Shown here in pieces: positions 45,719 to 55,207 of a stretch of 64,000 bases of DNA. This DNA is from an uncultured Lachnospiraceae bacterium. Its GTDB lineage: Bacteria > Bacillota > Clostridia > Lachnospirales > Lachnospiraceae. The stretch is taken from the NCBI GenBank assembly GCA_910577735.1, contig CAJTOO010000001.1, forward strand, positions 197,439 through 261,438. Reading direction: 5' to 3'. The notes below the pieces were generated by a model. That model searched no databases, was not told the origin of the DNA, and saw only the letters and a program-made list of their open reading frames with translations. Each line of letters begins with the position of its first letter. The first letter of the stretch is position 1. The position numbers were made by a program, and so were the translations under genes.

Positions 45719-48103
45719 TTAGGTTTCAAACTGCTCCCTCGCTGCCTCAAACAGATTGTGAAGATAAGGATACTCCCACTGATCTGCACCTACGTTGGGA
45801 ATCATGCCGTCACCCCAGCCCATACCCGGCTCGCCGCCATAATCCGTGAAACTGGCCGCCACATAACGGACAGTATTTACCAGCACAGTGTTCGGCTCCT
45901 GCTTCCGCACGCCGATCACTTCCGCCATATTGTCTTTGCCAAACTTGAAGAAGTCCACATATTCCAGGATTTCTTCCCCTGTATCATACTCAAAATAGTA
46001 CCCGCACAAATCGCATCCGTCTTCCATATGGCTCTTTTCAAAAGTAAGATTTGATACTCTTCCCGGACAAAGCTCTTCGCCGCACCGTATTACCTCTGCC
46101 TGAAACGCTTCCCAGGCCTCCGGTTCATAGAACGGATTTTGCCCCACGGGGTTGGTTATCGGCAGGCTGTGAATCTGATTCTCTTCCTCCCAGGGCATAT
46201 AGCTCAAATCGCCATTCAGAAAATAGTAGGCAAACCCATCCGGCTGTTCAATCCGGAAACTCCCCTCAGAGCACAGACCGCCCCTGGAATACGGGTCTTT
46301 GCGGATATAGAAAACTTCCGGTATATATACCGTCTCACCTGCCAGCAGATAATCCGGATTCTTTGGCGCATCCTCGGCCCTCACAATCGTCGGCCACTTG
46401 CAGCCGCTTCCGTAAAAACGTTCACTGATACGCCAGAGGCTGTCTCCTTCCTGCACCTCATATTCCAACATCGTATCGCCTGTGAGTTTGATATAGTCCT
46501 CCAGATTAGCCCCCTCCGGCAGCTCCTGAACCGGCGCAAAAGGATCTTTCCTTTCCCGCTTGCTTTTTTCCTCCTGCTCTTTTTCCGTTAAGCCGTTTGC
46601 CACCGCATGTCTGCTGTTTTCCACCTCTTTTTTCGTCTTGCGCACAAATTGTTCTGTCTGCGAATCCCAGAGCAGGTAAGAGGGGGGTGTATATCCTTCC
46701 TCCTCCGCTTTTGCGCCACTCGCATGAACCGGCGCACCGACCCGCATGTCTGCATAACCGTCACCGTTCAGATCGGGATAAGTGATGGTATCGGGCAGCT
46801 CAATACTCAAGGATAAGCTGCACTCCTGCAGTACTTCGCCGGTCTCCATATCCGTCACTGTCATATCATAAGGTTCATCCATACAATAACCGTTCAAAAG
46901 GTAATACCGAAGTTCTGTATCCGCTTCCCCGGCAGATATTTCTTTTTCATTCACGGAAGTCTCCTCTTCGTCTTCTGTCAAAGAACTGGCAACGGAAATA
47001 AAGTAATCTCTCCTGAAATCATCCATATAATCCGAAACAGAAACCTCCTCATCCTTATCCGCAAGCGAAAAGTGCAAAGACAGCATCCTGCCGCTCTCCG
47101 TAAGCGGCAGCTCGTAATCGGCCTCCACAAGCAGGCCAAAATACCGCATAATCCCTTCGTCTCCGGCAGATTCCCAATTCTCATCGATTCCACGGACTTC
47201 CAGAAAGCTGCGCTTCGGATTCTCCAGCTCGGTCAATCTCTTGTCGTGGTCGATCCAGTACAGGCTTTCCTCGTCCAGCCCCCAGCCGCCCCCTTGATCC
47301 CCGCAGCGCTGAAAAAGATCATGAAACACATATTCCAGGGTTTCGTCATCCTTTTCCGATGGAGCGTTCAACAGAGTAAGTCCATATGCCGTCCGTTCCT
47401 TCACATAAAGGTTTACCCTGGAGCTGCGCCTATTCAAACAAAAAAGTTCATAGCCGTCCACCTCATCCACTGTTTCCTGTATATAGTAAAACAGTTTTCC
47501 GTTGTCCGCGCTCCATGCTGACAGAGGATGCTCTTTTGTATCAAATTTTCTCTTCAGAATGCGGTATAAGTCGAGGGCATGGTCATCCTCCGTCATGGGG
47601 AAGGTATAGTACAAAAAACGAAGCGCGTCCTCATCCGTTTCCTGCATAGCTGCCTCATTTAACGCCCCTTCCATTTCCGCCAGTGAATTGTAATACCGCC
47701 ATGTCACATCTGCTTCTCCCGCAAATCGATAAGCCGGCGGCTCATCCCACTCGGTTTCCAGCCTTTCCCCTTCATAATCCCTTATCACAATTTCCGCACC
47801 GGCATAAGGGCTTACACAAGTATGTTCATATAAATATCCGCTAAGCTCCTGTACCTGACAACCAGCATACTCCTTGGACCATTCCTGCGGTTCTTGCTTG
47901 GTTTCAACGCCATTCGCTTCTTCCGCTCTATCGCCCGCTCCAGACATCTTTCCCACATCAGAACGATTCCCGGCGTCGGAATCTTCCCATTCGTCTTGCT
48001 TTCCATCCAGCTCTCCTGACGATGCTCCGCAGGCCGCAAGCAGCAAACTAAGTATCACTATAGCGATAATGTGGTTTTCTCTTTTTTTGTTTCTTTTTTT
48101 CAC
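45719..48103 (-). CDS. Lipoprotein with LysM domain
   Basis: 794 residues from a GTG at 48103 (GGAAAGA upstream). The signal peptide ends in the lipobox LLLAAC, so it is anchored outside the membrane. An acidic low-complexity linker, a long unassigned body and, at about 540-595, a LysM domain follow (YEVQEGDSLWRISERFYGSG ending AGETVYIP), which binds peptidoglycan. Segment YPDLNGDGYADMRVG resembles an FG-GAP/EF-hand-like calcium loop. It is probably a cell-wall-associated surface protein of unknown role. Confidence 0.8.
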   Translation of the reverse strand: MKKRNKKRENHIIAIVILSLLLAACGASSGELDGKQDEWEDSDAGNRSDVGKMSGAGDRAEEANGVETKQEPQEWSKEYAGCQVQELSGYLYEHTCVSPYAGAEIVIRDYEGERLETEWDEPPAYRFAGEADVTWRYYNSLAEMEGALNEAAMQETDEDALRFLYYTFPMTEDDHALDLYRILKRKFDTKEHPLSAWSADNGKLFYYIQETVDEVDGYELFCLNRRSSRVNLYVKERTAYGLTLLNAPSEKDDETLEYVFHDLFQRCGDQGGGWGLDEESLYWIDHDKRLTELENPKRSFLEVRGIDENWESAGDEGIMRYFGLLVEADYELPLTESGRMLSLHFSLADKDEEVSVSDYMDDFRRDYFISVASSLTEDEEETSVNEKEISAGEADTELRYYLLNGYCMDEPYDMTVTDMETGEVLQECSLSLSIELPDTITYPDLNGDGYADMRVGAPVHASGAKAEEEGYTPPSYLLWDSQTEQFVRKTKKEVENSRHAVANGLTEKEQEEKSKRERKDPFAPVQELPEGANLEDYIKLTGDTMLEYEVQEGDSLWRISERFYGSGCKWPTIVRAEDAPKNPDYLLAGETVYIPEVFYIRKDPYSRGGLCSEGSFRIEQPDGFAYYFLNGDLSYMPWEEENQIHSLPITNPVGQNPFYEPEAWEAFQAEVIRCGEELCPGRVSNLTFEKSHMEDGCDLCGYYFEYDTGEEILEYVDFFKFGKDNMAEVIGVRKQEPNTVLVNTVRYVAASFTDYGGEPGMGWGDGMIPNVGADQWEYPYLHNLFEAAREQFET

Positions 48104-48397
48104 ACTCTTTCCAATGTCCCCCTTTTTAAATTTTCTTTCTTCTTACACGTAAGGGCTTCTTATGTCCAATTTTTTTAATTATAACATGTTGGTAATAGAG
48201 TTTTAAATTATCTTTACGGATTTATGATAATTTTTCGTGCCATTTTATTCTTGAGAAAGCGACACCACTGTAGCGAAATTGAATTGTGTTACTTTATCCC
48301 ACATTGTCAAAAATTACGGCGCTGTTCCTCAACCTGAATTTATGTGATAAAATGATCATAAAAGATAATCTCATTATAGGAGAGCACAGGGAAAAAA

Positions 48398-49006
48398 ATG
48401 AAAGACAGGAAAAATATACTGATCAGAATATTGGTTTCGGCAGCAGGAATATTAGCCATAGCGGCAATGGTCCTGGGATTCCGGCTTCGCGGCAGTGTGC
48501 CGATACGGGCAGGCCAGACCAAACTGCCGTCCACAGATGTGACTATCTACAGGCAGGATGACCCGCTGTGGGCAGACGATGCCCTGGGGGACTCTTCCTT
48601 TACCATGAAGTCCTCCGGATGCCTGGTGTCCTGTATCGCCTCCGCAGTCAGCATGGAAAGCGGGGATGAAGTGACTCCGGGTGAACTAAACAAACTTTTT
48701 ACAGAAAACGGCGCGTATGATAACGAGGGAAACATTCAGTGGTCGGCCATTGATAGCATCAATGGATATTCCACACAGGTTTATTCTGGCGTTTCTCAAA
48801 AGGAAATCGAGCAATGTCTTATAGATGGCCGCTACCCGATTGTGCGTGTGAGAGTAAACGCCATCGGCAATTTTCATTATGTGTTAATCGTCGGCACGGA
48901 AGACGGAGATTATATCTGCATGGATCCGCTGAAGGATGAGCTGACCAGATTGTCTCAGTATGCGGGAAGGGTGTACGCTGTGCGGGTGGTGTGGGTAGAC
49001 AGGTAA
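48398..49006 (+). CDS. C39-like papain-fold protein, membrane-anchored
   Basis: 202 residues. A signal anchor (about 8-28) is followed by a C39-like domain: Cys75 in MKSSGCLVSCIAS, His160 in GNFHYVLIVG and Asp176 in ICMDPLKDE form the expected papain-like triad. Stand-alone C39-like proteins of this length are exported cysteine peptidases or amidases of unknown substrate. AGGGAAAAAA precedes the ATG. It diverges from the LysM lipoprotein; the 294-base gap between them holds nothing I can name. Confidence 0.8.
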   Translation: MKDRKNILIRILVSAAGILAIAAMVLGFRLRGSVPIRAGQTKLPSTDVTIYRQDDPLWADDALGDSSFTMKSSGCLVSCIASAVSMESGDEVTPGELNKLFTENGAYDNEGNIQWSAIDSINGYSTQVYSGVSQKEIEQCLIDGRYPIVRVRVNAIGNFHYVLIVGTEDGDYICMDPLKDELTRLSQYAGRVYAVRVVWVDR

Positions 49007-49056
49007 GCTCATTTTACTATTTCATAATGATCCTTAAGGTCATTTAACATACTATA

Positions 49057-49379
49057 ATATGTGCCAGTTCATTATAAGGAAGTTGTTTTGCCTAGGCCTC
49101 ATCTGCTTCCATTGCATTTTCAGCCTCTACTTTAATTAACTTCTCTCTGTAAATTGCTTCAAGGTTATTCCAGAACTTTGCCGGTACACCAAGCACCATT
49201 TCCAATCGAACAGACACCTCCGGCGTCAGCTGAACATCTCCATTAATCAGTTTGCTAATGTGCTTTTCTGACATATCCATCCTGGCTGCAAATTCCTTCT
49301 GGCTCATTCCTCTGTCATTAAGCTGTTCCTTAATCGTTGCTCCAGGTGGTGTTGCAATAAAACTACGACTTCTCACCAT
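49057..49379 (-). pseudogene. HigA/XRE-type regulator, truncated remnant of an ImmA-fused protein
   Basis: 95 residues run from ATG 49379 (AGGAGGTGG upstream) to TAG at 49092. The helix-turn-helix MSQKEFAARMDMSEKHISKL (about 25-44) and PGATIKEQL are HigA-like. After the stop the same frame continues AKQLPYNELAH, the sequence expected in full-length HTH-ImmA/IrrE proteins, and then matches nothing. So a stop plus a 3' deletion have removed the ImmA peptidase part. The short protein might still bind DNA. No HigB-type toxin is beside it. Confidence 0.65.
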
Positions 49380-49447
49380 AGTGCCACCTCCTATTTGGAA
49401 GATTAAATAAATTGATACTTAATTGCTACAGAAAAGTACCGATCCGC

Positions 49448-49778
49448 TATTCCCTGTTATTCTCACCCCAAACACATAACTGGTCTAAAACGCTCATCAA
49501 GGATTTCCCTCTATCGCTCAGACTGTATTCCACTTTGGGCGGTATCTGGGAATATTCTTTTCTGATAATGAGGCGGTCTGCCTCCAACTCTTTCAGAGTA
49601 TTGCTGAGCGTTTTATCCGAAACATTTTCAGATATCTTTTTAATTCATTGAATCTCACAACATCAAACTCCATCAGGCAATAGAGGATAACCATCCTATG
49701 CTTGCCGGATATCAGCGACATCGTATAGCTGAATCCCGTATCTTCAAAATCAGCATTCTTAATATGCTTCTATATCAT
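49448..49778 (-). pseudogene. HxlR-family regulator, frameshifted
   Basis: In one frame the minus strand reads FSYTMSLISGKHRMVILYCL then FNELKRY; in the next it continues ENVSDKTLSNTLKELEADRL and VEYSLSDRGKSLMSVLDQL. Together these make a typical HxlR winged helix. One missing A in an AAAAA run near 49640 separates the halves. The apparent start (ATG 49778, with AAAGGAAAG upstream) is followed by an in-frame TAG at codon 3, so it is probably inactive. Confidence 0.75.
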
Positions 49779-49846
49779 TTTATACTTTCCTTTAAGATAG
49801 TACTTGTATTTTATAAATTACTTCCCTTTTTCAGTACCTATTTACG

Positions 49847-51424
49847 CTAATCCTGGATATTTTTCTTCCTATTTGATAAGCCATTGACCTTTCCTGCCAT
49901 TTGCTGATACTCCCTTGGGCTGATACCAACATACTTTTTAAACACTTTACAAAAATACTTTACATCTTCATATCCATGTTCATGTGCCACTTCATAAACC
50001 TTATAATTACCGGATTTTAACATGTCTTTTGCCGATTCAATTCTCTTTTGTGTATAATATGTGGTAAACTTCACTCCAAGCTCTTTGACAAACAAGGAAC
50101 TTAGATACTCCGGCGTTACATTGACTCTCCTTGCCAATTCCTCTAAATTAAATTCTGTTTTATATTCCTGATCTACAATTTTAATCACCTTGCGAATTAA
50201 CGGATGTGCATTTTGGCTCGTATTATTAATATATATTTTATACTGAAAAATTATATTGTTCATAATCGATATATAATGCTGTGCAAAGAGCAGTTCGTTT
50301 ATCCATTCCAGCACTTTAAGATTACTAACATTTTCATATAAACCGTAGCTGGTCTTGCGAATCACGTACAGGACAGAAATCGTCAGGCAAATCATCGCTT
50401 CTCTGATATCCATATAAGCGTACTCTTTGGCGTACAGATATTCAACAAAGTCTTCTAGCTCAGTCAAATTTTCAAACTGCCTGAACTCTATTTTGTAAAG
50501 CAGTCTTTGCTCTATCTCATTTGGATAAACTAAGGTATGGCAGTGGAACTTACGAATCTTCTCTTCATCAATCAAAGCAGGGGATTTCATAGACAGATTC
50601 CAATTCGAATAGTCTATCAATTGTTGTTTACTTTGTAAGAGTTTTGTGATTCCACAAAAGTCTGTCACACAAAATGCTAGATACGCATGGATTTCTTCTC
50701 TGCAAAAATAAATCACCTGATTTATTTGTTTATACAGGCTTTCTTTATCCACTCCTTTATAAAGGACATACATTTGTCTATGTTCTGCTGTGACACAATA
50801 AAATTCATACTGCATAGAGATTGTTCTTTTGATTATCTCCATCATTCTGTTTTCATCGATTTTTAATATTTTATTATCGCCGCGAATCAAAAGGAAACTA
50901 AATTTTTCATCTTCTTTATAGCGCTTTGGCAGTTCTTTCTGATAATGACCACTTTCATTTGGCGGCAACGCTATTACTTTTTTTATAAGCTCCTGATTGG
51001 ACAAAACGGTGATATTATTCTCGTTCTTTTGTTCTTCAATCATATGTTTTACTTTATCTAAAGCTTTTGCTAACAAGCTTTTTGTAATAGGCTTCAGCAG
51101 ATAATCAACGCTTCTTAATTCAACTGCCTTTCTTGCATAATCAAACTCCGCGTATCCGCTTAAGATGATAAATTTGCTCCTGATCTGCTTTTGGTTGAGA
51201 ACTTGAATCATCTCCAGACCTGTCATACCCGGCATCTGAATATCCGTGATAATTACATCAGGGCAGGCTGTCATCGCAATCTCAATAGCATCCTTTGCAT
51301 TTGTTGCTTTTCCTACAATTATGTATTCTTCACTTATTTGATGTATTAAATATTCCACACCATTTAATGTTTTTATTTCATCTTCCACAATAAGCACTTT
51401 CAAATCATTCACCCCAATCGGCAT
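49847..51424 (-). CDS. YesN-type response regulator with AraC DNA-binding domain
   Basis: 525 residues. The receiver domain has the phosphoacceptor D61 in DVIITDIQMPGMTGL; about 300 linker residues follow, then a C-terminal AraC domain (FNLEELARRVNVTPEYLSSL and YEVAHEHGYEDVKYFCKVFK). It overlaps the kinase gene by 20 bases; a GTG at 51412 overlapping the kinase stop is an alternative start. Such regulators control sugar-uptake operons, here most likely the arabinoside genes just upstream. Confidence 0.92.
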   Translation of the reverse strand: MPIGVNDLKVLIVEDEIKTLNGVEYLIHQISEEYIIVGKATNAKDAIEIAMTACPDVIITDIQMPGMTGLEMIQVLNQKQIRSKFIILSGYAEFDYARKAVELRSVDYLLKPITKSLLAKALDKVKHMIEEQKNENNITVLSNQELIKKVIALPPNESGHYQKELPKRYKEDEKFSFLLIRGDNKILKIDENRMMEIIKRTISMQYEFYCVTAEHRQMYVLYKGVDKESLYKQINQVIYFCREEIHAYLAFCVTDFCGITKLLQSKQQLIDYSNWNLSMKSPALIDEEKIRKFHCHTLVYPNEIEQRLLYKIEFRQFENLTELEDFVEYLYAKEYAYMDIREAMICLTISVLYVIRKTSYGLYENVSNLKVLEWINELLFAQHYISIMNNIIFQYKIYINNTSQNAHPLIRKVIKIVDQEYKTEFNLEELARRVNVTPEYLSSLFVKELGVKFTTYYTQKRIESAKDMLKSGNYKVYEVAHEHGYEDVKYFCKVFKKYVGISPREYQQMAGKVNGLSNRKKNIQD

Positions 51425-53180
51425 ATTTTTTTGGTATAACGATTTTTATTTTGGTTCCCTTCCCTACTTCGCTTTCCATACTGAATATATATTCCTGCCC
51501 ATAATAAGCATCCAGTCTGTTTAGAACATTCTCAACACCGATAGATTTTGTTTTTCCACGCTGCTTACCTATGGTACGGTTTTTTGTTTCAGCATCCATT
51601 CCATTTCCATTATCTATAATCTCAAACACAAGCGATGATTCATCATGATTTCGTATCAGTATCTCTAATATTCCATTATAACTAATGCCTTTAAAACCGT
51701 GTAATATAGCATTTTCTACAAAGGGCTGAAAGATCATTTTATGTATCAGACAATATTTCACTAATTCATCACACTGAATAACAAACTCAAAGCTGTCCGA
51801 AAACCTGACCTTTTGCAAATATAAGTACATTTCCAAATATACCAATTCCTGTTCAATCGTCACAATTTTATTGCTTTTATCAATCTGATATCTTAAGATT
51901 CTTGCAAACTGACTAAGCATATTGCTAATTTCATCCTGTTCGTTTTCTACTGCCAGCCAATTGATAGAATCAAGGGTATTATAAATAAAATGGGGATTAA
52001 TCTGTAACTCTAAGGCTCGAATCTCAGCTTCCTTTTCACGAATTCCTGCCTGCCGTATTTCTTCCATTTGCGCATTCACTGTATGCATCATAACATTAAA
52101 TTTTTGCGCGATAATAGTAAATTCATTTTTTTCATACTGATTTATACCAATCTGCGCATCAAATTGTCCTCCTTCAACATCACTCATTGTGTGTAAAATA
52201 TTCGTCACATTTCCCGTCATCTCATTCACTTCCAGAAGAATAACGCCGGTCATCAATAAAGCGAGTCCGGATGAAATAATGATGAGCAGCCTCTGAATAT
52301 CCCTCACTTTCCCATAAATATATTCATTATTTAATACACTTATTATCTTCCAATCGGCAGATGAAATATTTGCTTGAAAAATACTATTTCCCTTGAAGAT
52401 ATCGAGACTCTCAAGGTCATAAATGTTTTTTCCGATCAACTCCTTTTCTTCACATGAGATAATATTATTTTCAGCGTCCGTGATATATATTGTATTTTTA
52501 TTAATCTCCTCTGTCAGCCTTGCATTTTTGTATATCCCTTCTAAATAATCCTCTTCAAAGCTAATCAGAATGATGCCCACCCGCCGATTGGTATATAAAT
52601 TATAGATTGATTTGGCATAAGTATATACATAATACTGCTTTGTTCCTCTTCTATCCAAATAGCAAGTATTGAACCATTCACCGCTGACATTCTCCTGCAA
52701 TCCCAGCAGACCGCTCTCGATATATTTTTTATGAAGTGCAGGTGTTGGCTGTGTCATACTGTCATTTTGCATCTTATCATAAGAAAAAGTAGTGCCATCC
52801 GCTGTGACAATTGATATACATCTTACATCCATTTGATACTTAATCAGTTCTTTGCACTTTCCTTCTAATAATTCTTTTGCCTTTATCAGTTCACTCTCTT
52901 GTTCACTATTCAGATCTTGAACTGCTGCCCCAAAATTATAATCTATTAACATTTGATTCACATATGACACATGATTATCCTGAAGAAAATCAATTGTCTT
53001 GGCAGACTGATTCACTACCTGCTCCAAACATTCCTTGATTTTAGCCGAGAGAGCATCCTTTAAAAAAAGTGAATTACATATATGCAGGACAAGAAGCTCC
53101 ATTAAAAAAATTGTCATAAATGAAATAATCAACTGCTTTTTATAGCTAAATCTTCTCCACATTTGCCTCTTTTTCATCAT
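51405..53180 (-). CDS. YesM-type sensor histidine kinase
   Basis: 591 residues. A first membrane helix (about 13-34), a large extracytoplasmic Cache-like sensor (about 35-295), a second helix (about 298-318) and HAMP region precede the His-kinase domain with the acceptor in LQINPHFIYNTLDSINWLA and an ATP-binding domain (ENAILHGFKG; IDNGNGMD). This class senses extracellular sugars, often through the solute-binding protein. TAGGAGAA precedes ATG 53180. It lies directly after the arabinoside operon. Confidence 0.93.
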   Translation of the reverse strand: MMKKRQMWRRFSYKKQLIISFMTIFLMELLVLHICNSLFLKDALSAKIKECLEQVVNQSAKTIDFLQDNHVSYVNQMLIDYNFGAAVQDLNSEQESELIKAKELLEGKCKELIKYQMDVRCISIVTADGTTFSYDKMQNDSMTQPTPALHKKYIESGLLGLQENVSGEWFNTCYLDRRGTKQYYVYTYAKSIYNLYTNRRVGIILISFEEDYLEGIYKNARLTEEINKNTIYITDAENNIISCEEKELIGKNIYDLESLDIFKGNSIFQANISSADWKIISVLNNEYIYGKVRDIQRLLIIISSGLALLMTGVILLEVNEMTGNVTNILHTMSDVEGGQFDAQIGINQYEKNEFTIIAQKFNVMMHTVNAQMEEIRQAGIREKEAEIRALELQINPHFIYNTLDSINWLAVENEQDEISNMLSQFARILRYQIDKSNKIVTIEQELVYLEMYLYLQKVRFSDSFEFVIQCDELVKYCLIHKMIFQPFVENAILHGFKGISYNGILEILIRNHDESSLVFEIIDNGNGMDAETKNRTIGKQRGKTKSIGVENVLNRLDAYYGQEYIFSMESEVGKGTKIKIVIPKKYADWGE

Positions 53181-53269
53181 TTCTCCTATATTGCATATAT
53201 TATAATCGGAAATTTATTGGCTTATTCTATTCTATCATATATTTTTACACCGCAAATTTCATAATGTTA

Positions 53270-53315
53270 CTGCAATGGGAAACGCACACCTTTCGGCATG
53301 CGTTTCCCATTGCAG
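53270..53315. terminator. Strong hairpin at the end of the arabinoside operon
   Basis: A 17-bp perfect stem, CTGCAATGGGAAACGCA (53270-53286) and its complement at 53299-53315, lies 42 bases past the last stop codon and ahead of the kinase. There is no clear T tract on the minus strand, so it may protect the 3' end or weakly terminate, allowing some read-through into the sensor pair. Confidence 0.65.
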
Positions 53316-53357
53316 CAAAACTTTCCCTTACATCAAACATTCAGAATTCATTTCAAC

Positions 53358-54242
53358 TTAGCTGCGGATTTCCAAATCAGCTAACTTCTCATAATACTTT
53401 GCAATTGCACTATGATCATCTGCGCCAGAACCATTTGCATGAAGAACTTGCAGCATCTCCATGACTGCACTCGTCATAGGCAGCGGAGCGCCAACGGAAT
53501 GTCCGGTTTCCAATGCATTATTTAAATCTTTAATATGAAGATCAACCTTAAACCCTGGCTTAAAATTACCTTCCATAATCATGGGAATTTTAGCATTCAT
53601 CACTGTTGAGCCAGCTAAGCCGCCTCGAATTGCATGAAACACTTTTTCAGGATCAACCCCCGCTTTTGTGCTTAACATAAAAGCTTCTGAAACAGCCGCA
53701 ATATTCAATGCCACTACTACCTGATTTGCAAGTTTTGTGATATTACCGGCTCCAATATCCCCACAATGAACTGCACTTGCACCCATTGCCATCAGAATAT
53801 CATATACCTCATTAAATACTTTTTGATCCCCACCCACCATAATAGATAAAGAACCGTCTATTGCTTTCGGCTCACCACCGGATACTGGTGCATCGAGCAT
53901 TTTTACGCCTTTTTCCTGACATGCCTTGCAGATTTCTTGGGAAGCAAGGGGCGCGATGGAACTCATATCCACGATAATACTGCCTTCGACTGCGCCCTCC
54001 AGGATTCCATTGTCTCCCATCACTGCCGTTTTTACATGCGGTGAATTCGGCAACATGGTTATCACTATTTTACACTGCTGCGCCACTTCTTTTCCGCTAT
54101 TAGCTGCCACAGCTCCTGCTTGTACCACATCCTCGACGTTTTTTGTCACAATGTCATATACTACTAATTCATGTCCTGCTTTTAATAAATTTTTAGCCAT
54201 TGGTTTTCCCATAATGCCTAATCCAATAAATCCAAGCTTCAT
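53358..54242 (-). CDS. 3-hydroxyisobutyrate dehydrogenase family reductase (tartronate-semialdehyde reductase-like)
   Basis: 294 residues. Rossmann motif GFIGLGIMGKPMAKNL (residues 4-19), substrate motif DAPVSGGEPKAIDGSLSIMV (about 115-134) and catalytic Lys in GAGNITKLANQVVVALNIAA. The family reduces short 3-hydroxy or 2-hydroxy-3-oxo acids with NAD(P)H; 2-hydroxy-3-oxopropionate (GarR type) is the closest guess. AGGAGG precedes the ATG. Last gene of the arabinoside operon, 30 bases after the transketolase C-half. Confidence 0.88.
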   Translation of the reverse strand: MKLGFIGLGIMGKPMAKNLLKAGHELVVYDIVTKNVEDVVQAGAVAANSGKEVAQQCKIVITMLPNSPHVKTAVMGDNGILEGAVEGSIIVDMSSIAPLASQEICKACQEKGVKMLDAPVSGGEPKAIDGSLSIMVGGDQKVFNEVYDILMAMGASAVHCGDIGAGNITKLANQVVVALNIAAVSEAFMLSTKAGVDPEKVFHAIRGGLAGSTVMNAKIPMIMEGNFKPGFKVDLHIKDLNNALETGHSVGAPLPMTSAVMEMLQVLHANGSGADDHSAIAKYYEKLADLEIRS

Positions 54243-54272
54243 ACTCGTTTACCTCCTGTTTAACACTGTTAC

Positions 54273-55196
54273 TCATGCAAAATTTAATGCTGCTTCCATA
54301 ATATGTTCTTTCGTTAATCCATGATAAGTAAGGACATCTTGATAGCAATGTGCGCTGCAGCCAAATTCATCATTTACACCGATACATTCGATCGGCTTAC
54401 ATTCTTTGCATAAAGCTTCGGCAATTGCACCACCAAGTCCGCCAACCACGCTATGTTCTTCAGCAGTTATGACGCCTCTTGCTCCCCGTACCATCTGAAT
54501 AATTACTTCTTTGTTTAGCGGCTTAATAGTACTTACATTGACAACCTTTACGGAAACTTTATTTTCCAATTCCTCCGCCGCTTTTAAAGCGAGTCCTGCC
54601 ATATAGCCTGTTGCAAAGATCACAACGTCTTTTCCTTCCTTTAGTATTGACGGCATACCTATTTCAAACTTCTTCCCTTCTTCTGTTACGTTATCATAAT
54701 CATTACGATTTAATCGTAAGTAGCAGGGGCCTTGATACTCTACCATTGCTTTTACAGCTTCCGCTGTTTCATTTGCATCTGCCGGACATATCACAGTCAT
54801 ATTAGGAATCGCCCTCATAATGGCTATATCTTCAACAGCCTGGTGTGTTGCTCCGTCGCCAAAATCCGACATACCGGAAGAAGAACCACAGATTTTCACA
54901 TTTAGCTTTCCGATGGCTATTGTCTGTCTGATCTGATCATAGGCTCTTCCGCCCGCAAATACAGCAAATGAATTTGTAAACGGGATTTTTCCCGTCTGTG
55001 CCAATCCCGCTGCCACGGAAGTCATATTTGCTTCTGCAATACCCATTTCAAAATGTCGGTCGGGATAGGCCTCCTCGAATAATTTACCCATTGTTGATCC
55101 ACCTAAATCCGCGTCCAATACAACAATATCTTTGTTTTCTCCTCCCAATTCTACTAATGTATTCCCATATGCAATTCGTTGATTATTATAACTCAT
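54273..55196 (-). CDS. Transketolase C-terminal subunit
   Basis: 307 residues covering the pyrimidine-binding and C-terminal domains of transketolase. FEMGIAEANMTSVAAGLA holds the Glu that activates thiamine diphosphate, and SGMSDFGDGATHQAVEDIAI is the conserved central block. With the adjacent N-half it forms a split enzyme that moves two-carbon units between pentose and other sugar phosphates. AAGGAGG precedes the ATG. Confidence 0.92.
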   Translation of the reverse strand: MSYNNQRIAYGNTLVELGGENKDIVVLDADLGGSTMGKLFEEAYPDRHFEMGIAEANMTSVAAGLAQTGKIPFTNSFAVFAGGRAYDQIRQTIAIGKLNVKICGSSSGMSDFGDGATHQAVEDIAIMRAIPNMTVICPADANETAEAVKAMVEYQGPCYLRLNRNDYDNVTEEGKKFEIGMPSILKEGKDVVIFATGYMAGLALKAAEELENKVSVKVVNVSTIKPLNKEVIIQMVRGARGVITAEEHSVVGGLGGAIAEALCKECKPIECIGVNDEFGCSAHCYQDVLTYHGLTKEHIMEAALNFA

Positions 55197-55207
55197 CTTA
55201 TGCCTCC

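Noticed and set aside
48286..48561. Plus-strand frame overlapping the C39-like gene start
   Set aside because: It is a shadow in another frame; the C39 frame has a signal anchor and catalytic triad.
49412..49651. Plus-strand 79-codon frame
   Set aside because: It is antisense to the HxlR pseudogene, whose protein sequence is clearly recognisable.
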